From: a virus
Virus record (IMG/VR): IMGVR_UViG_3300032006_000107
Location: 1-21,614 of that record
Direction: 5' to 3' (one strand)
DNA length: 21,614 nucleotides
Shown here: one piece after another, positions 6,496-14,075 of the stretch
Numbering within the stretch: the stretch's first letter is position 1
How the letters are laid out: the number at the start of each line of letters is the position of its first letter
Translations under genes and position numbers: made by a program
Notes under the pieces: model-generated
Database searches by the model: none
Seen by the model: the letters and a program-made list of their open reading frames with translations, nothing else
What the model was told of the DNA's origin: nothing

Positions 6496-6930
6496 ATGAA
6501 AAAACTAGTAATGGTACTTTTGTGCCTCATGATATCCGCGCCAGTATACGCAAATAACTGGAAAAATTATATTACTGCTCCTAATAAAGTAGTAGATCCT
6601 ACAACTATATTCTCAAACAAGACTGATTTCTTTCAGCATATGGCTTGGTGGAATGCTACAGAGATTCCACGCACTATGACTACCTATATGGATACTGATA
6701 AAAACGGAAGTATTGATGAAGTATGGGGATTTAATATTTTAAAAGAATTTAAATTGCCTGATTGTAACTTAAATTCTGAACCAGAAGAAAAGAAAGGCAC
6801 AATAACATTTTCAACGTGTCATTCTAATCAAATGCAAGAGCCATATTTTTATATTATAGAATCTAAAGGATGGATATGCCACTTATGTCCGCTTCTATAT
6901 ATGAAAGAAGAAACAATTAGAATACTTTAA
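6496..6930 (+). CDS. Secreted protein with an EF-hand-like calcium loop
   Basis: A 144-aa protein with a clear Sec signal peptide (MKKLVMVLLCLMISAPVYA) and probable cleavage after A19. At 66-77 it has DTDKNGSIDEVW, matching the EF-hand/dockerin-type loop DxDxNGxIDE with Asp/Asn at loop positions 1, 3 and 5; the usual Glu at position 12 is Trp, so it is at best a degenerate site. Mature cysteines C90, C108, C128 and C131 (CHLC) could form disulfides in the periplasm. It follows the two-TM gene by one base and probably shares its transcript. It is not a recognised family. A periplasmic or envelope role during infection is inferred only from the signal peptide. Confidence 0.65.
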   Translation: MKKLVMVLLCLMISAPVYANNWKNYITAPNKVVDPTTIFSNKTDFFQHMAWWNATEIPRTMTTYMDTDKNGSIDEVWGFNILKEFKLPDCNLNSEPEEKKGTITFSTCHSNQMQEPYFYIIESKGWICHLCPLLYMKEETIRIL

Positions 6931-9900
6931 TTAACTATAACATCTAACACGAACAAATCCAACGACACGACCTGGACTACCTTCGCCGAACGAAGGTTTC
7001 CAAGGAGATTTATCAATACATCCGGTAGGACTAACGTTAGTTCCGTTAGTATACGAACCTTGCCCGCCTCCAACACGAGCGCCTATAGTACAAGTTGCTT
7101 CTACAATAGAAGTTCCGTTTAATCGAATCCACGACTCTTGACCAGGTTGTGCTGTACCTGTATTTTCATTTCCGCCATAGCCGCCTGCTTGTAGAGTAAG
7201 TTGATAACTATTACCACTTAATGCCGTTAAGTCACCAGCAGTAAAAATATAAGTTCCAGTCTTACCTTCACCAGGAGGTCCAGAACTGTTATTATCATAT
7301 TGAGCACCTCCACCGGCTACAACATCATATTCTATTTTTGTAGTAGTAACAGGCATACTAATCGTAGAACTACCAGGACTATTTTCACCTGCCCCAACTA
7401 GATTAAATTCTTGTAAATATGATCCACTCCCACCACTAGGAGCACTCCATTCTGGAGCATTACCGGCACCATTTGCAGTAAGTACATGGGTCGCTGTACC
7501 AAGAGGTAAACGTTTATATCCTGACCCATCATAGTAAAGTAAATCACCTTCTGTTGTTGCCTGATCTGTCTCTTCTTTTTCATCATCAAAGTCTGTAGCA
7601 GTATTATAAATGTCGTCAACTGTTTTATTAGGATGACCATGTAATGCTAAAAACTCTTGCCACTTACTAGTAGGTGGATTAAAGTCTGCATGATCTGGAT
7701 CAAGTTCATTTGACGGAGCAGGATCGTGAATTTGAGTTTTAAAATCAATTAATAAAGCATTAGTATCTGCAAAGACAGATGTTATTAAAAGAGTTTGAAC
7801 ACCTGATGGTACTATTCCTTTTTTCCTTTTCTTCCATCCTCCCTTTCCGCCTCCAGTATCAATTTTATGCTCATCACCAACCCAAAGAGAATTATCAGAA
7901 AGAAATAAATGTCTAACCTTGTATTCGGCACTACCTATATCATACACCGAATTAGTACCTGGAATTATATGTCCTGACATAGTACCACGTATATTAGGCA
8001 AAGTTGCATTAACACCATCAACCATTACTGTTGAATCGTCTGCAAATACGCTTCCTGTTAAATCACTAGTAGAACTTGCGGCAATTTGTGTGTTAACCCA
8101 ACTCTGTAACGCTACAGTTCCAGTTGCATCTGGAAATGTTATAGTTCTATCTACTGTTGGGTCTGTAACTGTTAAGGTTGTCTCATAGTCATTGGAAGTT
8201 GCACCTTCAAACTTAAGATCTACATTTTCACCTAATTCTAATGCATCATTAGTTAGAACCATTGGCCTTGTATTTCCACCACTATTTCCAACATGAAACC
8301 AAAGTTGTCCTTTTTCACTCGGCGATGATGCATACTCAATATTCCCTCGTATAAAACCATAAATTGTGCTGTTACCGGCAGAATCATAACCATGCCATTG
8401 AATAGTACCAAGCCAATCGCCGTCAGCACCAACTTGATTGCCGTTTGCGCCTGCAGAATTTAAAACAATGTTTGGTCCGCTGGCAAAACTAGGTGCGGAT
8501 GTTTGATTAAGTACCATGTATCCATAACTATTATTTGGCCAATCACCTGATATATTGATCTCTGATCCTAGATCAATACGGCTAGTTGCGCCTAGTCCTA
8601 TATTACCTGTATTTGTAATATTATTATCTTGTGCATCTAATTCGCCACCTAGTTGTGGTGTAGTATCATTTACAATATTTGTACTTCCTGTAATTGTAAG
8701 ATTACCTTCGGCGTCAGTAGCCGTTGTAACAGATCCTGCTCCAACAAACTTAACTGACTCTCCACTATTAATTGTGCGTATAGTTGAATCATCTGCGGCA
8801 ATTTGTAATATGTTTGTAAGGTTTGCTTGTAAATTACCTGCACCGTCATCTCTTAAAATTGTACTACCTAAATGAAGACTTGTACCATCTAAATATAAAT
8901 CTCTAAATTTGTGTGTTGAACTTCCTAAATCGTAAGCAATATTTGTATCTGGAATTATATGTCCTGTTACAGTACCACTAATACTATTTGAAGTTACTAT
9001 AGAATTACCATTAAGCGTCCCACCAGTTGAGTCAATTGTTAAACGTTCTGTACCACCACCAGTGTAAATTGCAATAGTATCTGTTAGTGCGACCGTACCA
9101 GAATAGTCTCCAATTATAACGTTACCAGATCCTGATTCAACAACATCACCAGCAGTCTTTCCTATAAAAATATTATTACTACCATCTTTTATTGCCACGC
9201 CTGCTTCGTAGCCAATATAGATACCATCTGATTCCTCAGCAAAGTTTATAGTACCTTGTCCTGCCTTATAACCTAAAGCTATGTTATTTGTTCTAGGAGT
9301 ACCTCCGGACTTGGACCATTTAAGAGCATACTGTCCAATAGCAATATTATGTTGAGTGTTGTCTTCATCATTAAATGCCCCAGCTTGTGCTCCAATATTA
9401 ATATTAGAAGTTTGTGTATTACCACTTCCTGCCTGATATCCTATGTTTATAGAGTACTGTATAGTAGCATTAGCGTCACCGTTGACAGTTGACCCAGAAC
9501 CAATGCTAACACCAGAAATAAATCCCTTAGGGATTTCGACGGCTTCATTACCTATAACTACAGAATTCCCAGACCACGTCATTGCCTTGTGAGCGTCGTG
9601 CCCAATAATAACATTATGATCGCCATGTGTAATAGCATTGGCGGCCCCTACTCCAATGATTATGTTATTATCTGCGGCATTTAAAGTTCCTGTTGTAGTG
9701 TCACCTATTTTAATACTATTTGTAAAATTAGCAACATTGGCAAGTACATCTGATAATTCGTTTAAGCTTCTTGCACCTGCATATTCGGCAGTAGCAACAC
9801 CACCTGACGTATATGCTCCAAAGCCTGTACTATCAAGGGTAGTTGTTAATTCAGGGTCAGTATACAATGAAAAAGTAGTGCCAGTTAAAATGTTCATGTA

Positions 9901-10365
9901 ATACTCATTACCATTAAGCTGGGTCATTCCAACTACATCTGTAATAGTAACTGGAGTTCCTTCTGTAAAGTTATGAGCATTTGTCGTTTGAACAACTGCT
10001 GGATTGGCTTGTGTAATACTAGTAATTGACTTACTAACACCGCCTACTAATGATGAAATTGTTAATTGATTAGCATTATCACGTACAATGTTCATATTAG
10101 TACCGGCAACAAGAACTATATCCTGATCGACACTATTAACATCAGTTAATCTAAGGGTAGTAGTTGATACTGGAACTTCTAGCTGGTAATTAACGTCTAT
10201 TTTAAACGAATCTGTAGCCGCAGAAGCACCAGTCCACGCCACTCCTGCACCCCTGCTTATGCTAAGAGTATCAGTTACGGCATCTGCTTCAATAGTGTGT
10301 TCTAAGGTTACACCGTCTGTAGAGTATAATTTAATATATCTAAAAAAATCGTAAACTGCTGTCAT
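6931..10365 (-). CDS. Large tail fibre / adhesin with YadA-like head repeats and glycine-rich tip
   Basis: A 1144-aa fibre. Residues 112-191 look like the E1-FCCH-type beta module common in phage structural proteins (VQTTNAHNFTEGTPVTI, then MTQLNGNEYYM). Residues 233-420 contain a run of NIxIGxxA repeats, like the left-handed beta-roll heads of trimeric autotransporter adhesins. Two related modules follow (GHIIPDTNIAYDLGS at 469-483; GHIIPGTNSVYDIGS at 799-813) with TITFPDATGTVAL between them. The last 150 residues are glycine-rich (VAGGGAQ, AGGYGGNE, VGGGQGS), reminiscent of T2/T6 gp38-type receptor-binding tips. It probably determines host range. It is the only large minus-strand gene here. 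AGGGA precedes the start. Confidence 0.85.
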   Translation of the reverse strand: MTAVYDFFRYIKLYSTDGVTLEHTIEADAVTDTLSISRGAGVAWTGASAATDSFKIDVNYQLEVPVSTTTLRLTDVNSVDQDIVLVAGTNMNIVRDNANQLTISSLVGGVSKSITSITQANPAVVQTTNAHNFTEGTPVTITDVVGMTQLNGNEYYMNILTGTTFSLYTDPELTTTLDSTGFGAYTSGGVATAEYAGARSLNELSDVLANVANFTNSIKIGDTTTGTLNAADNNIIIGVGAANAITHGDHNVIIGHDAHKAMTWSGNSVVIGNEAVEIPKGFISGVSIGSGSTVNGDANATIQYSINIGYQAGSGNTQTSNINIGAQAGAFNDEDNTQHNIAIGQYALKWSKSGGTPRTNNIALGYKAGQGTINFAEESDGIYIGYEAGVAIKDGSNNIFIGKTAGDVVESGSGNVIIGDYSGTVALTDTIAIYTGGGTERLTIDSTGGTLNGNSIVTSNSISGTVTGHIIPDTNIAYDLGSSTHKFRDLYLDGTSLHLGSTILRDDGAGNLQANLTNILQIAADDSTIRTINSGESVKFVGAGSVTTATDAEGNLTITGSTNIVNDTTPQLGGELDAQDNNITNTGNIGLGATSRIDLGSEINISGDWPNNSYGYMVLNQTSAPSFASGPNIVLNSAGANGNQVGADGDWLGTIQWHGYDSAGNSTIYGFIRGNIEYASSPSEKGQLWFHVGNSGGNTRPMVLTNDALELGENVDLKFEGATSNDYETTLTVTDPTVDRTITFPDATGTVALQSWVNTQIAASSTSDLTGSVFADDSTVMVDGVNATLPNIRGTMSGHIIPGTNSVYDIGSAEYKVRHLFLSDNSLWVGDEHKIDTGGGKGGWKKRKKGIVPSGVQTLLITSVFADTNALLIDFKTQIHDPAPSNELDPDHADFNPPTSKWQEFLALHGHPNKTVDDIYNTATDFDDEKEETDQATTEGDLLYYDGSGYKRLPLGTATHVLTANGAGNAPEWSAPSGGSGSYLQEFNLVGAGENSPGSSTISMPVTTTKIEYDVVAGGGAQYDNNSSGPPGEGKTGTYIFTAGDLTALSGNSYQLTLQAGGYGGNENTGTAQPGQESWIRLNGTSIVEATCTIGARVGGGQGSYTNGTNVSPTGCIDKSPWKPSFGEGSPGRVVGFVRVRCYS

Positions 10366-10390
10366 TCGTATTTGTCCCTATCGTTATACA

Positions 10391-10398
10391 TATTTATT
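10391..10398 (-). promoter_or_regulatory. T4-type late promoter octamer AATAAATA for the fibre gene
   Basis: On the minus strand the octamer AATAAATA matches NATAAATA and lies 25 nt upstream of the fibre ATG at 10365. This leaves room for a transcript start and the AGGGA ribosome binding site. Late expression suits a structural gene. Confidence 0.5.
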
Positions 10399-10403
10399 AA
10401 ATA
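10396..10403 (+). promoter_or_regulatory. Weak late-promoter-like octamer ATTAAATA
   Basis: One core mismatch to NATAAATA, placed exactly 5 nt before the ATG at 10409, which has no Shine-Dalgarno sequence. It overlaps the minus-strand octamer at 10391-10398, making a divergent pair. Tentative. Confidence 0.3.
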
Positions 10404-10408
10404 TTGTC

Positions 10409-11002
10409 ATGCTTGTAATTGGCAACGGTGAAAGTAGAAAAGATATTGATATCAACAAATATGGTAGTATAAAGGTTGGTTGTAACGCAATTTTTAGAGA
10501 CTTTTATGTAAATCATTTAATTTGTTGTGACCGCCGTATGGTTACCGAAGCACAACAAGAACGTAACTATGGTGCTATCTATACTAGACCCGATTGGAGA
10601 GATGAATTTAAATTATGTGGGCTAGTTCCACAACTTCCTTATAAGGGCGATACAAGACCAGACGATCCTTGGCATTGGGGTAGCGGACCTTATGCAGTAT
10701 TATTAGGAACATCAATAGCCAATAGATTTAGTTCTGGAAATACTGAAATATCAATGATTGGTTTTGACTTATATTCAGAAACTAAAACTGTTAATAACAT
10801 ATATAAAGGAACAGAAAATTATGAAGATACAGAATCAAGACCTATAGATCCTAGTTACTGGATTTATCAAATTGACAAAGTATTTGAAAATTTTCCTGAC
10901 ACTACATTTTATTATTACAATAATAAGCCATGGCCAACTAAACAAACAAATGTATGTAACAAAATGGTAATTGAGTTTGATATAGATAATGAGACCACCT
11001 GA
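10409..11002 (+). CDS. GT29/DUF115-like glycosyltransferase-fold protein
   Basis: A 197-aa protein opening with LVIGNGESRKDIDINKYGSIKVGCNAIFRDF, i.e. a first beta-strand followed by the IGNGES loop and a second strand with GCNAIF. This resembles the nucleotide-binding start of GT29/GT42 sialyltransferase-like and DUF115 (MptE-like) proteins. Later landmarks are HLICCDRRM, HWGSGPYAVLLGTS (about 90-103) and ISMIGFDLYS, the last typical of this fold. It may transfer a sugar or be a related nucleotide-sugar-binding enzyme; donor and acceptor are unknown. The gene sits at the head of a run of oxygenases and another glycosyltransferase, which suggests modification of a glycan, protein or nucleic acid. 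The start lacks a Shine-Dalgarno sequence. Confidence 0.65.
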   Translation: MLVIGNGESRKDIDINKYGSIKVGCNAIFRDFYVNHLICCDRRMVTEAQQERNYGAIYTRPDWRDEFKLCGLVPQLPYKGDTRPDDPWHWGSGPYAVLLGTSIANRFSSGNTEISMIGFDLYSETKTVNNIYKGTENYEDTESRPIDPSYWIYQIDKVFENFPDTTFYYYNNKPWPTKQTNVCNKMVIEFDIDNETT

Positions 11003-11639
11003 TCCAAAACATTTAGCGGCATTTCCAACATTAATATCTCAATGGGATATTATAGGACATCCTTGCGAAAATGTTGCCGTTCAAATGATTAACGAATGCG
11101 ATAATGTTGGACATCATAGATTAGTCCAAGGTGGCAGAAGTAGTTATATTACAGGCAATGAACAATTCTTAAGTGATAAACGATTAGTAGACTTATGGAA
11201 AACAATACAATCATGCTGTGATACATATTGTGAAGAAGCAGGAATAGATTATACTCTTATATCAACAAGTTGGTTTAATACTATGGAAGAAGGTAATTCA
11301 GTTGGAACTCATAGACACGAACGAAGTGTAATTAGTGGAGCATACTATCCTTATTGTGAAGAAGAAAGCGGACCATTAATGTTAGAAAGTCCTTTACAAC
11401 CATTACGAATGAACGATTGTATTATAAAACCTACATACTACAGTAGATATGATTTAGATATACAGACACGTACTGGCTTATTAGTAATATTCCCTAGTTG
11501 GTTAAGACATTATGTTGCACCAAATCCTAGTAAGAAAAGATACGTAATAAGTTTTAATACAATTCGAAATGCTGATAGAGGATATATGCGAACAGTAAAA
11601 GATTATAGAACGGAAAGACATGAAAGCGACAATACCTGA
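10989..11639 (+). CDS. 2OG-Fe(II) oxygenase, phage type (paralogue 1)
   Basis: A 216-aa protein with the pattern of the putative 2OG-Fe(II) oxygenases of the PF13759/TIGR02466 type: TSWFN (93-97), THRHERSVISGAYYPY (107-122) with candidate ligands H108/H110, GPLMLESP, then TGLLVIFPSWLRHYVAP with the distal histidine H174, and R184 in KRYVISFN for 2OG. It overlaps the previous gene by 14 nt and has no clear Shine-Dalgarno sequence, so translational coupling is likely. It is a tandem paralogue of the next gene. The substrate is unknown; in this context a hydroxylation linked to glycosylation or nucleotide modification is a possibility, not shown. Confidence 0.85.
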   Translation: MRPPDPKHLAAFPTLISQWDIIGHPCENVAVQMINECDNVGHHRLVQGGRSSYITGNEQFLSDKRLVDLWKTIQSCCDTYCEEAGIDYTLISTSWFNTMEEGNSVGTHRHERSVISGAYYPYCEEESGPLMLESPLQPLRMNDCIIKPTYYSRYDLDIQTRTGLLVIFPSWLRHYVAPNPSKKRYVISFNTIRNADRGYMRTVKDYRTERHESDNT

Positions 11640-12267
11640 AGGACAATTCCGTAAAGCGGATTATTCATTATTTCCAACACTAGTACAAGTATGGAATTTA
11701 GAAAACCATTCTGATCAAAAATTAGTAATTGATACTATTGAAAGTTTTCAAGATGAAGCTTTAATGAAATGGCCAGTTGATATTGGCAAAGGTAAAACGA
11801 GTAGTAGATATTTTGATGTTGTTAGTAAAACCCATAAAACAGCAAACTTTTTAGACCGTGAAGAATTTAAAACATTAAAACAAGATATTCAAAATTGTGT
11901 AGATGAATTTTGTATTACGTGTGGATTAGATAAAGTTACTATTGCTAAAAGTTGGTTTAATATACAAGAAGAAGATGGACACGTAAACGAGCATAGGCAT
12001 GAATTAAGTATTGTAAGCGGTGCATATTATCCTTATTGCGATAAAGATAGTGCTCCAATTGTTTTTACAAGTCCAATACTAGGACCAAAGATGTCTGAAA
12101 TACACAATAACGCAACTGAATTTACTTCTGATAAAATGGAATTTACACCAAGAACCGGAATGCTTGTTTTATTTCCTAGTTGGTTATATCATAGAAGTTT
12201 ATATAATAAAACCAATAAACGGTTAACAATTAGTTTCAACACACACCATATTCAGGTTGACAATTAA
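11620..12267 (+). CDS. 2OG-Fe(II) oxygenase, phage type (paralogue 2)
   Basis: A 215-aa protein built exactly like its upstream neighbour: FPTLVQVWNL near the start, SWFN (111-114), EHRHELSIVSGAYYPYC (124-140) with H125/H127, an SP motif, TGMLVLFPSWLYHRS with H191, and R201 in KRLTISFN. It shares SGAYYPYC, FPSWL and ISFNT blocks with paralogue 1 but is diverged in between, so this is an old duplication with possibly split substrate specificity. It starts inside the previous gene (20-nt overlap) behind GGAAAG. The stop codon lies within the promoter of the next gene. Confidence 0.85.
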   Translation: MKATIPEGQFRKADYSLFPTLVQVWNLENHSDQKLVIDTIESFQDEALMKWPVDIGKGKTSSRYFDVVSKTHKTANFLDREEFKTLKQDIQNCVDEFCITCGLDKVTIAKSWFNIQEEDGHVNEHRHELSIVSGAYYPYCDKDSAPIVFTSPILGPKMSEIHNNATEFTSDKMEFTPRTGMLVLFPSWLYHRSLYNKTNKRLTISFNTHHIQVDN

Positions 12268-12285
12268 ACTTAATTGTTATATACT
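12257..12285 (+). promoter_or_regulatory. Consensus sigma70 promoter for the QueD-like gene, with an internal dyad
   Basis: TTGACA (12257-12262), a 17-bp spacer and TATACT (12280-12285). The stop codon of the preceding gene lies in the spacer. A perfect 8-bp inverted repeat, ACAATTAA (12260-12267) and TTAATTGT (12270-12277) separated by AC, covers the end of the -35 box and most of the spacer, where a repressor would block polymerase. The predicted start is near 12291, downstream of the ATG at 12274, which rules that ATG out for this transcript. Confidence 0.75.
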
Positions 12286-12348
12286 ATTACAAATGAGGAC
12301 TATAACGTCGACCCTCTTAAAATACTCCGCCGTTTTAAAGGAGAAGAA

Positions 12349-12795
12349 ATGAAATATAAAAGTACAAAAACATACGGTAACGAAAGAGGCTTTAGTTGTG
12401 CGTTTAGACAAGCAGAAGCAACTCACAGTCATTGTTCATTAATTCATGGATACAGTTTAGGATTTCGTTTTGAATTTGAAGCAATTGAATTAGACGATAA
12501 AAATTGGGTTTATGACTTTGGCAATTGTAAATGGATCAAACAATATTTAGAAGATAATTTTGATCATAAATTCGCAGTTGATAAAAATGATCCTAATGTA
12601 GAAGACTTTATGGATTTAGATAAAAAAGGACTTGCAAAAGTAATCCTAATGGACGGTGTTGGTTGTGAAAAATTTGCAGAACACGTTTATAACTATGTAG
12701 GCCCATTAGTTGAAGAAGATACCGGCGGTCGTGTAAGACTTTCACTTGTTGAAGTTTTTGAACACGGTAGTAATAGTGCAATAGTGGAAAATTAA
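12349..12795 (+). CDS. queD: QueD-like 6-carboxy/6-pyruvoyl-tetrahydropterin synthase family protein
   Basis: A 148-aa T-fold enzyme. Landmarks: FSCAFRQAEATHSHCSLIHGYSLGF (residues 15-39, covering the Cys-x3-His-Gly-His region), WVYDFGNCKWIKQYL (53-67, the DF motif), NFDHKF (70-75, catalytic DH) and VEVFEHGSNSA (134-144, pterin-anchoring Glu). C29 aligns with the catalytic Cys of QueD and H33 with a zinc ligand, but the next His of HGH is Tyr (Y35); H26 or H28 may complete the metal site. QueD makes 6-carboxytetrahydropterin for 7-deazaguanine (queuosine, or phage DNA modification). The start was set at 12349 because AAGGAG lies 5 nt upstream and the promoter start site falls after the longer in-frame ATG at 12274. 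No other 7-deazaguanine genes are visible in this window. Confidence 0.8.
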   Translation: MKYKSTKTYGNERGFSCAFRQAEATHSHCSLIHGYSLGFRFEFEAIELDDKNWVYDFGNCKWIKQYLEDNFDHKFAVDKNDPNVEDFMDLDKKGLAKVILMDGVGCEKFAEHVYNYVGPLVEEDTGGRVRLSLVEVFEHGSNSAIVEN

Positions 12796-13323
12796 ATGCG
12801 TGAAAAATTTTGGGAAGAACTAAACGAAGCTCGTAGTAAAAATGAAGTTAAACATTGGAATAATGTTTTTCCAGAAGCAGACACAATAGACTTCCCAACA
12901 TTATTAGCTCATAACCAATATGAGTCACGAATTACTAATAACGATACAGTAATGACTCAATACGCAAGTAATATGAGTAATGTACAAAGCAATCCTACAA
13001 TTCGACCTTTCTATACAGAATTTATGAATAATTATAAGGTAGTCGATACAGAAACTATCTATAATGCAAGTTTCTTTTGGAGCTTCTCAGATCGACATCA
13101 TTCAATCTTTATGCACCGAGATCCCGAAAGTGTATTACTAATACAAGGATATGGCGAAGTTGCTTATGCAATATCAGATGAGTTAGGTACTGAAAACAGA
13201 CTATTTCATGTAAAAACAGGTGATGCGTTTTTTCTTCCTAGATTAACTCCACATAAATCTATTCCATTAGAACCAAGAGTTACATTAAGTATCGGCGCAA
13301 TTCCTTCTAAGCCAGCATTATAA
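12796..13323 (+). CDS. JmjC/cupin-like 2OG-Fe(II) oxygenase
   Basis: A 175-aa protein whose C-terminal half is a small double-stranded beta-helix: FMHRDPESVLLIQGYGEVAY with HxD at H107-R-D109, KTGDAFFLPRLTPHKSIP with the distal histidine H153, and R161 in EPRVTLSIGAIP. The 'GD.ffLP....H' phrase is typical of cupin_8/JmjC-type oxygenases. The N-terminal 90 residues are helical and lack a known motif. It would be the third oxygenase in this operon and of a different subfamily from the paralogous pair. The start directly follows the QueD-like stop codon, so the two are co-translated. Substrate unknown; a non-enzymatic cupin is the main alternative. Confidence 0.7.
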   Translation: MREKFWEELNEARSKNEVKHWNNVFPEADTIDFPTLLAHNQYESRITNNDTVMTQYASNMSNVQSNPTIRPFYTEFMNNYKVVDTETIYNASFFWSFSDRHHSIFMHRDPESVLLIQGYGEVAYAISDELGTENRLFHVKTGDAFFLPRLTPHKSIPLEPRVTLSIGAIPSKPAL

Positions 13324-13333
13324 GGAGAAGTAC

Positions 13334-14035
13334 GTGACTAATTATGTTGTATGCTTAAAGCATGGCGACAAATATAGTGCAGAATATGTTAACGTATTGC
13401 ACAATATGGTTTCAAGGAATTTAACTATACCTTTTAACTTTGCTGTCTTTACAGAAAACGCACACGGCATAAAACCTGGAATAGAAATTTATCCCCTTCC
13501 AGCAATACCTGATGTACAAGGTTGGTGGTACAAGCCAATGTTTTTTAATCCTGGCTTACCTGTTAAAGGTACAATTCTCTACATTGATCTAGATGTAATC
13601 ATATTTAAAAATATGGACAAGTTGTTTACTTACAATCCTGGACAATTTTGCGTCATTCGTGACTTTAATAGAATTGTTCAATCAAATTGGGATCGAATGA
13701 ATTCAAGTGTTATTCGTTTTAACACAGGACAACATAGTCAAGTATATGAACGGTTTATGGAAAATCCAAAATACCATTCAGCAAGGTATCACGGAGACCA
13801 AGATTGGCTATTTGCTAATGTTAAATCAAATTTCTGTTTTTGGCCTGACGAATGGATCCAAAGTTATAAATGGGAAATGCGAGGCAAACCCGAAATGTCT
13901 AGAGTTACTGGAAAACGAAATTTTAAAGAACCTGGAACACCAAATATCTTACGTGAAACGTGTATTGCTGTTTTTCACGGTGACCCAAATCCAAAAGATT
14001 CCATAGATCCTTGGTGTTCCGAAAATTGGTATTAA
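13334..14035 (+). CDS. GT-A-fold glycosyltransferase-like protein
   Basis: A 233-aa protein with GTG start behind AAGGAG (13323-13328). The N-terminal strand YVVCLKHGDKYS and then FAVFTENAHGI fit a nucleotide-sugar-binding half, and GTILYIDLDVIIFKNMD carries a DxD motif (D85-L-D87) for Mn2+/UDP-sugar, as in GT8-like enzymes. Further marks are HGDQDWLF (153-160) and AVFHGDPNP (212-220), both typical positions of acceptor and metal contacts in this fold. It closes the 10409-14035 run and probably attaches a sugar to an unknown acceptor. Hydroxylases in the same run could supply a hydroxyl acceptor, which is only inference. Confidence 0.75.
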   Translation: MTNYVVCLKHGDKYSAEYVNVLHNMVSRNLTIPFNFAVFTENAHGIKPGIEIYPLPAIPDVQGWWYKPMFFNPGLPVKGTILYIDLDVIIFKNMDKLFTYNPGQFCVIRDFNRIVQSNWDRMNSSVIRFNTGQHSQVYERFMENPKYHSARYHGDQDWLFANVKSNFCFWPDEWIQSYKWEMRGKPEMSRVTGKRNFKEPGTPNILRETCIAVFHGDPNPKDSIDPWCSENWY

Positions 14036-14041
14036 CATTGG

Positions 14042-14070
14042 TTGACTTATAAACCAAATTCTGCTATATT
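14042..14070 (+). promoter_or_regulatory. Sigma70-type promoter directly abutting the Bax-like gene
   Basis: TTGACT (14042-14047), a 17-bp spacer and TATATT (14065-14070). Only 5 nt separate the -10 box from the ATG at 14076, so the transcript would be leaderless or start inside the first codons. A short dyad, TTGGTT (14038-14043) with AACCAA (14052-14057), straddles the -35 box. Confidence 0.65.
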
Positions 14071-14075
14071 ATAGT

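Noticed and set aside
7919-9901. Several plus-strand frames inside the minus-strand fibre gene
   Set aside because: Their composition (runs of V, S, P, L) is what an antisense fibre gene yields; there are no ribosome binding sites and the fibre frame is uninterrupted.
12314-12342. Possible leader hairpin (TTAAAA/TTTTAA) before the QueD-like gene as a riboswitch
   Set aside because: Only six A-T pairs and no preQ1-like loop or pseudoknot could be recognised; likely chance in AT-rich DNA.
12274-12348. 25-codon N-terminal extension of the QueD-like gene
   Set aside because: The ATG at 12274 lies inside the promoter, upstream of the predicted transcript start, while ATG 12349 has AAGGAG at ideal distance and starts the conserved domain.
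13707-14006. 99-codon plus-strand frame inside the GT-A gene
   Set aside because: Overlaps the glycosyltransferase-like gene in another frame and has no motif or ribosome binding site.
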